From contig JAYMTF010001008.1 of NCBI GenBank assembly GCA_036897485.1, positions 1 through 27,314 on the forward strand: 27,314 bases of DNA, in the 5' to 3' direction. The DNA comes from Pelargonium nanum (Eukaryota > Streptophyta > Magnoliopsida > Geraniales > Geraniaceae). Below, piece after piece: positions 21,044-27,314 of the stretch. Below the pieces are notes generated by a model. It was not told where the DNA came from and did not search any database. It was given only the letters and a program-made list of their open reading frames with translations. Each line of letters starts with the position of its first letter. The stretch's first letter is position 1. The translations under genes were made by a program, and so were the position numbers.

Positions 21044-22579
21044 AAACAAACATAAAAAGTCATCAATGTTCTTGTTGAGTTTTGAGCTTGAGAGTGTACA
21101 TTGAATGTTTGTATGATGTGTTGTATGTGTATAGTGTGATTTTGCTTCTTACCTGTTTGAATCTTAGTCTTTGATCTTTGTTGCGCTTACTTAAGTATGT
21201 TAAGGCTATACCTGGCAATACCTGGTACTCGATTTGCAGGCCATAAACCATTTAGGCCATAGAAATTTATAAGATTGATTTTACAGGTCCTACCATTATG
21301 GAAGTGATTCATTTTTAAATGTAAATCAAGATTAAGGATCCTTCTCCTATCTACAAGTTCTAAATCAGTCTATGAATTCTTAACTTGTTCTCTTCAGTCT
21401 CTGAGCTTCCAAGTAATATCATGAAATTACGGGAGAATCCAACGTTGAACTCATTGCATGTGAGAGGCAAAGTATCAATTACTTTTCTAAGGTTCATTTT
21501 GCACTAAGTTACTAGAAAAATACTTGATAATTCATTCATGTCTCAAACTTCAAGGGTTAGCCTTGCAACCAAGATAAATTCCCCAAAATAATGTAGTTTT
21601 ACACGCCAAAAACACTGATACATTGGCCATTTCCCGCAGTGAATATGGTAATAATGCAGTCAGATGACAAATTCAGCGATATATTGGAATCCTCATAACC
21701 AAAATATGTCAGTCACAACTTCTTCACAATTTCATAATAAATTATAATGAATACTAAAGCTGCATATCTTTATTAAAGAAAAATATCATGCCAAAAATCT
21801 AAAACTGCAATGGTTGGAATGCCATATTCAGTTGGAATGTAAGCGAATAAGAAAACCTATTAGTGAACTAGATTATAAAATTACATGTAGTATGAGACTA
21901 GAGCTAGTACGTATCCTCAATGATGTCTCCTTCACCCAATTTCTAGGTTCCAAGGCTTAGTTATCACCATTTCAATTCTTGAACATATCCAGACGCTGAA
22001 CAGGACTACAACACATTACGTCAAATATCCACACAGGTCAGGGGAACAACTAGTCCTTTCCTGGACAGAATATAAGATAGAAGAAACTCTCAACTCTACC
22101 AAGATATAAATTCACCAACCAAATCAACAATAATACATGGATTATAAACAATTAAACAACATGATAAACATAGAAATCTACCTCAATGAAGCTTTTCCAG
22201 TTTCAAGATGAAGCGCCAAACCAGCGGCGTGCGCTATCAGTCACTTGTAAGGCTCAATCCTCCAACAGCATAATAGAAGCGTCTCTTTCCCACTTCCACA
22301 TCCCCAATTGTGAAAATAAACAAGGATAAAAATAGTTCAAGGCACCATAAGCGTTAACAAATTACATAATGCAAGTCCACTCCCACTACAGTATACCCAA
22401 ATTGACGGGAGAATCCCGTAAACCAATTGTCTGACAATGCCTATCGAGTAATTTATCCTGAATCTAGAGTAGGGTTTTGGTAGAGAAGCACAAAATAGTT
22501 GAGGATGTCACATCAAACACAGAATGGCCACATAATATGCTAAAAAGATATCTAACAGAATATAAGGAATAACTTAAAA
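21044..22579. other. Convergent intergenic region (3' UTRs of the unknown gene and ALY)
   Basis: The genes on either side point toward each other. The first few hundred bases are the likely 3' UTR of the unknown gene, and the last few hundred (about 22250-22579) that of the minus-strand ALY gene. Between them is AT-rich sequence with no gene, RNA gene or clear repeat. Confidence 0.5.
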
Positions 22580-25026
22580 CTAATCTTGCATTGCTTCAGA
22601 ATGATACTTCTCCAAATCAGCATCGAGATCTTCGGCGGAAACCTTTTCACCACGGCCTCTTCCCTGTCCACGGCCCCTTCCCCGTCCACGGCCACCACCA
22701 GCTCCACCACCACGCAGCCGTCCTTGCACACCACCCCTAGCTTGCCCGCTTCTGAATAACCATGTCACCAACAGATTAACAGAGTTATATTAATTAAACC
22801 AGACCACACAGAAACTAACAAGAATACAAATTCATACATCTTCATGTTATAGAGGACCTTTCAAGCAAAACTAATCAAATGACTTTATTTTCAATCAAAT
22901 ATACTTCACAACAAAGCCAAGCAATAACTCAGAGGAGACAACTGACATGTATCATGATTTCAAAAAAGCAAATTCATAAAATATTGACAATTTTGGGAAC
23001 AGAAAAAATTGAAATTTGTGTAAGAAAAAGCATACCCTCTGGGAACTCCATTAGCATTTCCAAAATTTCCATTAGCAGCTACAGGAGCACCAGCAGTTCC
23101 AATGTTTGTTCCAACAACCTCGATCTTCATAGGTTTCCCATCAAGTTGTACATTGTTATATCTCTTGACCGCAGCCACAGCATCCGATCGTCTTGAAAAG
23201 ACTACTTCTGCCGTTCCCTAAGAAAAAGAGTTTTTTTCTCTAAACTAAAGAACAAAAGAATTCATCAGAAGGACCACTTTAAGCCAAACTTGAATAGATA
23301 CCTTCGATCTCCCACTCCTATCATAATGGATGGAATATCTTTTCAGGTCACCAACTTCAGAAAACAGTTCCTGTATACATAATGAAATTAATGTCAGAAA
23401 AGAAAACAATCAAAACAGATCAGGCGTTGTAAACTATCATGTTCTGAATGCTATCTCACAACATTAAACTCAAAAAATTACATCATTGGAACAGAAAATG
23501 ACTTGTCTTCACTCTTCAGTATATTCAGTAAAAAAACAAGAAAAACCATGAAATCAATTCAGATAGCAAAACTTACATAAATAGCAACAAATGAAAATCA
23601 TATCAAACTGGATGTGACATAGGAAGGCTGTTCAAATGTCATAGAAAACATTCAAAGCATACATGTAATTTATCATTAACAAGAATAAATTTGAAGTGCC
23701 AATGTATATAAAATATGGAACCCCGACAGTCAACAGTGAATAAAAGAACACAAAATTACATAGAAAACATTATTTCCAAATGACGTCAATATCAAAATAT
23801 TCAGCAAAAGATATGATTCCTAATGCATCTTAATCTAAAATAATATAGAAACACAATAATGAATTTTACCTCCAAAATTCAGACATAACATGCTGCAAGA
23901 TAGAAACGTGACAACTATTATATAATCAACACTTCATGAAGCTTTTCATAATTAAGACCGAACACACAAGCTATATCTATCGTCCATACATGAATTCAAC
24001 CAGCTCAAAACAACTAGTTTGAACTATAGATAGATTAGGGTTTTGATTAATTCAACCAAACCGGCAATTCTCATTGAATGAATTGAAAATAACACATTTA
24101 CTAAACATGTAAATCCTGAACAGAAGAAACTTGAAGGAAGAAAATGTCTAAACTTCACATGATTAGATGGAAAGATCTGTGAGGAATCAAACAGAACAAC
24201 TCACTGTAAGACCCAGAACAAATGAAAATCCAAATGTAGGCAGACAAATAATGAATATTTGAGCTACAATTCTACAAACATAGCAACCTTAGGCTTAGGA
24301 CTAATTCAATCACACCAATTAATTGTAACAACGAACAAATAACATATAACATGCAAACCAAATTTATGTGAAGCTTACATAGACATGGTTCAAAAATGTG
24401 ATCCTACACACAAACTATTCAATCAAAATGCATTAAAAACCTAAATGTATAAGCAAAGAATCACAGAAATCTCATACTCAAACTTCCTCTATTTTAGCAT
24501 AATTCATTCACATATTGTGCAGACCTGAACCATGTAAACATAAAAACAGAAATGTAAACATGCACATGAAAACGAAATTACTTTGATGTCCTCGTTGGAG
24601 ACGCCATAATCTAAATTCGATATGTAGAGCTTGGTCCCAGTTTCAATGGAAGAGGCACGACCAGCTTGGGTCGAGTACGCCATCACCTGATCCGCAAACA
24701 TATCGTGCTTCCATGGCGCGTCCGGCGCCTAAAACACAACAATCCACAGCCAAAACTCAAATCATAAGTAAAATTGTAGAGAAAATCCAGAAACTAAAAG
24801 CAAATCGAAACACGAAATAGGAAAAAAAAAAGTTTCTGAACAGATCGAAACCCTAAATCACCTTAGCAGCAGTAGCATAAGGTGCGGCGCGAGCGGCGGT
24901 TCGGTTAGGAACACGACGGGCGGGACCGGGACCAGATGCACGGCCACGGCCTCTGGAGTTGCCGGATCCTGATCTTTTGTTGCTCTTGATGATGTCATCG
25001 AGGGACATGTCTAGACTGCTAGACAT
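22580..25026 (-). CDS. ALY1: ALY/REF mRNA export adaptor (THO complex subunit 4)
   Basis: Five exons in transcript order: 25026-24862, 24728-24582, 23370-23302, 23217-23036 and 22751-22580, giving 244 aa, the length of Arabidopsis ALY1. Domains: the N-terminal REF motif LDMSLDDIIK (5-14), an Arg/Gly stretch, one RRM about 87-163 with RNP2 LYISNL (89-94) and RNP1 KGTAEVVF (127-134), a long GRGRGRGRGQ-type RGG region, and the C-terminal helix EDLDADLEKYHSEAMQD. The two end motifs bind the helicase UAP56, and the RGG region binds RNA and is a site of arginine methylation. The protein is nuclear and couples splicing to mRNA export as part of TREX. The start at 25026 is chosen because MSxxLDMSLDD is the family start; the frame is open further upstream but has no ATG. 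Intron 2 is unusually long (1211 bp). ALY1 and ALY2 cannot be separated with certainty. Confidence 0.95.
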
Positions 25027-25077
25027 CTTTGTTTTGCAGAGACGGAGATGGAATTGGGGGTATGGGGAAGAAGGAAT

Positions 25078-25085
25078 TAGGGTTT
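25078..25085 (-). promoter_or_regulatory. Telo-box in the ALY leader
   Basis: On the minus strand AAACCCTAATTCC lies about 55 nt upstream of the ALY ATG. A second AAACCCTAAAT occurs just inside intron 1 (about 24847-24857), on the plus strand as drawn. Confidence 0.45.
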
Positions 25086-25280
25086 GCTGGAGAAGGAGAG
25101 AATGGTGAGACAAACGACCCAAGTCAAAATTAAAAACCAGTCCGTGCTGTTGGTGCCTGCACCGCGGGTAGATTCAGACTGAGTTTGGTCAGATAAGGCC
25201 TGTTTGGATATAGGTTTGACAATTTTGATCTGTGATTTGGGTTTTGTTTGGGTTATTTTTATTTACTTTTTTTCCTTTAA

Positions 25281-25562
25281 GTTTTTTTTTTTACGGGAAA
25301 AATATGTCTTATATTAATTCAGATCGAAACGAACAAATCTGGCAAATCAATCGGGTCTGAAAAGCCTATCCAATGTATTGGACTTGACACATAACAGGGA
25401 GACATCGCTAAGCGATGAGCCACTTGATTCGTAGATCTACGAACAAACGAAAACTCAATGCTAGAAAAAAACGACACAAAAGATAAGATTTCACCAATAC
25501 ACAAATCTAAGGCATTGGATCACTCCTCCCCTCTGGTCTGTAAAGCCTGATTAATATCCAAC
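25281..25562 (-). mobile_element. 3' end of a 5'-truncated LINE (RNase H-like fragment)
   Basis: On the minus strand an open stretch encodes IEFSFVRRSTNQVAHRLA and then HWIGFSDPIDLPDLF, ending in TGA at 25319-25321. The VRRxxNxVAHxLA block is the C-terminal RNase H motif of plant L1-type LINEs (also of host RVT_3 proteins). An A11 tail follows the stop after about 27 nt (T run at 25282-25292), as in a LINE 3' end. Upstream in the same frame LDINQALQTRGEE is readable but an in-frame stop interrupts it. No target duplication was found. It is a dead stub. Confidence 0.65.
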
Positions 25563-25936
25563 GAGGGATAATTATTAAGATTAAATCATGTTTATCTAGA
25601 TATTTTTATACAATTAAAATATTTATTCTCAAATAAATGTCTTCATTGAAAAAGGAAAAAAAAAAACTTTTATTTATAAACACCAAAATATGTATCGGAT
25701 GTTTCATTGACATAAAAGAAACTACACTGAATGAAAGTAGGAAGCAAGCTCGCAAGCAACTCTATTCGTAGACTTCCCAAAATCTCAGGCCAAAATCAAC
25801 ACATTTGAACACAAAATTCTGGAACATTTGTGACCAATTGCCTCCGTAATTACATCATGACATAAACGAACTCTTTAGCTACGTGCGTACACTATATATA
25901 CACATACACAAACGACCGTGAAGAATCATGTCGCGA
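25563..25936 (-). other. Intergenic and probable 3' UTR of the two-span membrane protein gene
   Basis: AT-rich up to about 25690, then the likely 3' UTR of the minus-strand gene that ends at 25937. No other gene is seen. Confidence 0.45.
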
Positions 25937-26302
25937 CTACGAAGCTCTGAAACCATCCCACAAGGCCAGAGTCTGGACGGCACAAGCCGAACCAACCACA
26001 ACGAGAGCTACAAACACAGTCGGCACGAAAAAATCAGTTCCCGACCTCACCATCAAATGAGCCGGCAAGCACACCGGAACCGCATCCAACGGAACCTTAA
26101 CAAAGCCATTCACGCAACACGACCGCGACGGAAACGACGACGGCGAGATGATCGACAAGAAAGCAATCTCCGGCGCAAATGCTCCCACGGCTACCGTCGC
26201 CGTCAACAGAGCCGTCCATGTCGCCGCGTAAAATAGCCCCGGCCGTCGCGCAGCGGCGCGGCGTAGGATGGAGTGGATGCGGAGCAGAGACCGAGACAAC
26301 AT
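25937..26302 (-). CDS. Small plant membrane protein, two predicted spans, function unknown
   Basis: Single-exon frame of 121 aa. The N-terminus is arginine-rich and amphipathic (MLSRSLLRIHSILRRAAARR). It is followed by a hydrophobic span about 23-49 (LFYAATWTALLTATVAVGAF), a polar loop with a Cys pair at 62-63, and a second span about 92-114 (FVPTVFVALVVVGSACAVQT). The coding region is clearly GC-richer than its surroundings and is preceded by a TATA box, which supports a real gene. I recall similar short 'transmembrane protein' entries in many plants but no known function. The N-terminal arginines could form a mitochondrial or plastid targeting sequence or simply fix topology; I cannot decide. 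The opposite-strand frame over the same DNA is a shadow. Confidence 0.78.
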   Translation of the reverse strand: MLSRSLLRIHSILRRAAARRPGLFYAATWTALLTATVAVGAFAPEIAFLSIISPSSFPSRSCCVNGFVKVPLDAVPVCLPAHLMVRSGTDFFVPTVFVALVVVGSACAVQTLALWDGFRAS

Positions 26303-26364
26303 GGAATTGAGGAAGAGAAAAGGATCGTCAACGATTCAGTGTGGTGTGAGAGCTTCGATTTGTG

Positions 26365-26371
26365 TTATATA
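26365..26371 (-). promoter_or_regulatory. TATA box of the small membrane protein gene
   Basis: On the minus strand TATATAA lies about 63 nt upstream of the ATG (26302), predicting a very short leader of about 30 nt. Confidence 0.6.
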
Positions 26372-27153
26372 TGCGAGGAAAGTGAAAAGAGGTGGGAGCA
26401 CGATTGAAGTATTTGAAACTGACCATATTAGATGCGGTTGGAGAGACTGGGCGGCTCAGTTTTTTCTTGAGTAGTTATGACCTCCAATGACGGCGTGCCA
26501 TCTGGCCCCACCTCTCCAACTCGCAATTGAGTTCACCAACAACATTTCTACAGTTTGCTATCTTGATTCATCAATCCATGTTCTGGATGCGAAAATGCAT
26601 TTTCAGGACAAGTATATGTTCATGTTGGTTTGAGAAATTCAACTTAATTTTATTTATGTGAAGCTGGACGAGGAGGATTATTTGAAAAATGTTTCAACTA
26701 TGATCAATTATTTGTTCATTGTTGTATGCTTCTGGTGTGTCCACAAACGTGATAATGTGCCTCAAAACAAACAAGTATATGAAAAGGAGTTGTTTTTAAG
26801 AATTTCAAATACCATCATAATCAGTAACAAGTGATGCTGGGCATTTCATTTACAGAAGCACCAATTCAGCAAATCAACAAACCGTTACATTTTCCAATTC
26901 AAAGCACGTCCATAACAAATTCGACCATTTAAAAATTTTACTTGCATAGAAACATAATTTTACAGCCACATTTGAGATACAAAATAGCCAAAACTAAAAG
27001 AGAGCAGAGAAATTGGGCAAAAGCAGTTTCATTGAATCGAGATCAATACTTACATAATACAAGCATGTTTGTCAATATAGACACACAAAAGATTGAAATC
27101 ATAATCCAATTCACAAAATCCCCAAAAAAACAGAAACCCTAGCCGAGTCAATT
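26372..27153. other. Intergenic: upstream of the small membrane gene and 3' region of H2B
   Basis: The left part is the likely promoter of the leftward small membrane gene. The right part, up to 27153, is the likely 3' UTR of histone H2B. A perfect 14-bp palindrome, GAAAATGCATTTTC, lies at 26591-26604. No other gene is seen. Confidence 0.45.
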
Positions 27154-27314
27154 TCAAGAGCTCGTGAACTTGGTCACTGCCTTAGTCCCCTCTGACACGG
27201 CGTGCTTGGCCAATTCACCGGGCAAAACCAGCCTCACGGCGGTCTGAATTTCCCGGGAAGTGATGGTGGGCTTCTTGTTGTACCTGGCGAGCTTGGAGGA
27301 CTCCTGAGCAAGCT
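27154..27314 (-). CDS. H2B: Histone H2B, C-terminal part (gene continues past the right edge)
   Basis: The minus strand encodes [20 protein letters not shown], then [20 protein letters not shown] and [12 protein letters not shown], then TGA at 27154-27156. This is the near-invariant C-terminal half of plant H2B: the end of the long alpha-2 helix, alpha-3 and alpha-C. The lysine in AVTKFTSS is the conserved monoubiquitination site linked to active transcription. The window holds 52 codons plus 2 nt; the N-terminal tail and start lie outside. No intron is seen in this part, as expected for plant H2B genes. Confidence 0.97.
   Translation of the reverse strand, partial: LAQESSKLARYNKKPTITSREIQTAVRLVLPGELAKHAVSEGTKAVTKFTSS

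Noticed and set aside
25027-25122. In-frame extension upstream of the ALY start
   Set aside because: The upstream codon is TTG, not ATG; the conserved family start is MSxxLDMSLDD at 25026.
25928-26236. 102-codon plus-strand frame, arginine- and histidine-rich
   Set aside because: It is the antisense shadow of the GC-rich two-span membrane protein gene; its odd composition follows from the opposite strand.
1-27314. CRISPR arrays, prokaryotic operons or toxin-antitoxin genes
   Set aside because: No regularly spaced repeats or compact gene clusters; every supported protein gene is plant nuclear in type.

Overview
This is a nuclear chromosome segment from a flowering plant, most likely a eudicot. 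The evidence is AT-rich DNA, short GT-AG introns, plant-specific protein families (cytosolic UDP-xylose synthase, an ACR-type four-ACT-domain protein, a plant ALY/REF export adaptor, a plant-type histone H2B tail), a standard plant tRNA-His, and small plant transposable elements (SINEs, MITE-like elements, a Helitron end, a LINE tail). I could not identify the species. No prokaryotic-type operons, CRISPR arrays or viral genes were seen.

Layout. 1-151: 3' end of a Helitron-like element. 583-3186 (+): six-exon ubiquitin-conjugating enzyme of the UBC7/UBE2G2 class, 166 aa. 3973-4088: Stowaway-like MITE. 4583-4654 (-): tRNA-His(GUG). 6447-9974 (+): twelve coding exons for a cytosolic UDP-glucuronate decarboxylase (UXS), 346 aa, with a leader intron. 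10344-10864: tandem duplication followed by SINE-like sequence. 11356-13753 (+): six-exon ACT-domain-repeat protein (ACR9/ACR10 type), 421 aa. 14478-15478: repeat cluster, a PIF/Harbinger-like MITE with a SINE nested inside it and a second SINE beside it. 16130-21043 (+): eleven-exon conserved plant protein of unknown function, 363 aa, with a C-terminal membrane anchor. Its introns hold a SINE (with a G-quadruplex motif) and an old DNA-transposon remnant. 22580-25026 (-): five-exon ALY/REF mRNA export adaptor, 244 aa. 25281-25562 (-): 3' stub of a LINE. 25937-26302 (-): intronless gene for a 121-aa two-span membrane protein. 27154-27314 (-): C-terminal end of a histone H2B gene that continues past the window edge.

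The genes are separate housekeeping units (protein degradation, nucleotide-sugar synthesis, amino-acid sensing, mRNA export, chromatin) and do not form a pathway. Four protein genes read rightward in the left three quarters. Three read leftward at the right end, so the unknown gene and ALY are convergent across about 1.5 kb. Three leaders (UXS, unknown gene, ALY) carry telo-box motifs. All exon coordinates were derived by hand from splice sites and reading frame. Each spliced product is open from start to stop and close to its family's length. I see no clear new biological system. The points most worth a second look are the unknown tail-anchored protein and its possible intron-retention isoform, the SINE-borne G-quadruplex in its second intron, a possible second promoter in the UXS leader intron, and the nested SINE/MITE cluster.
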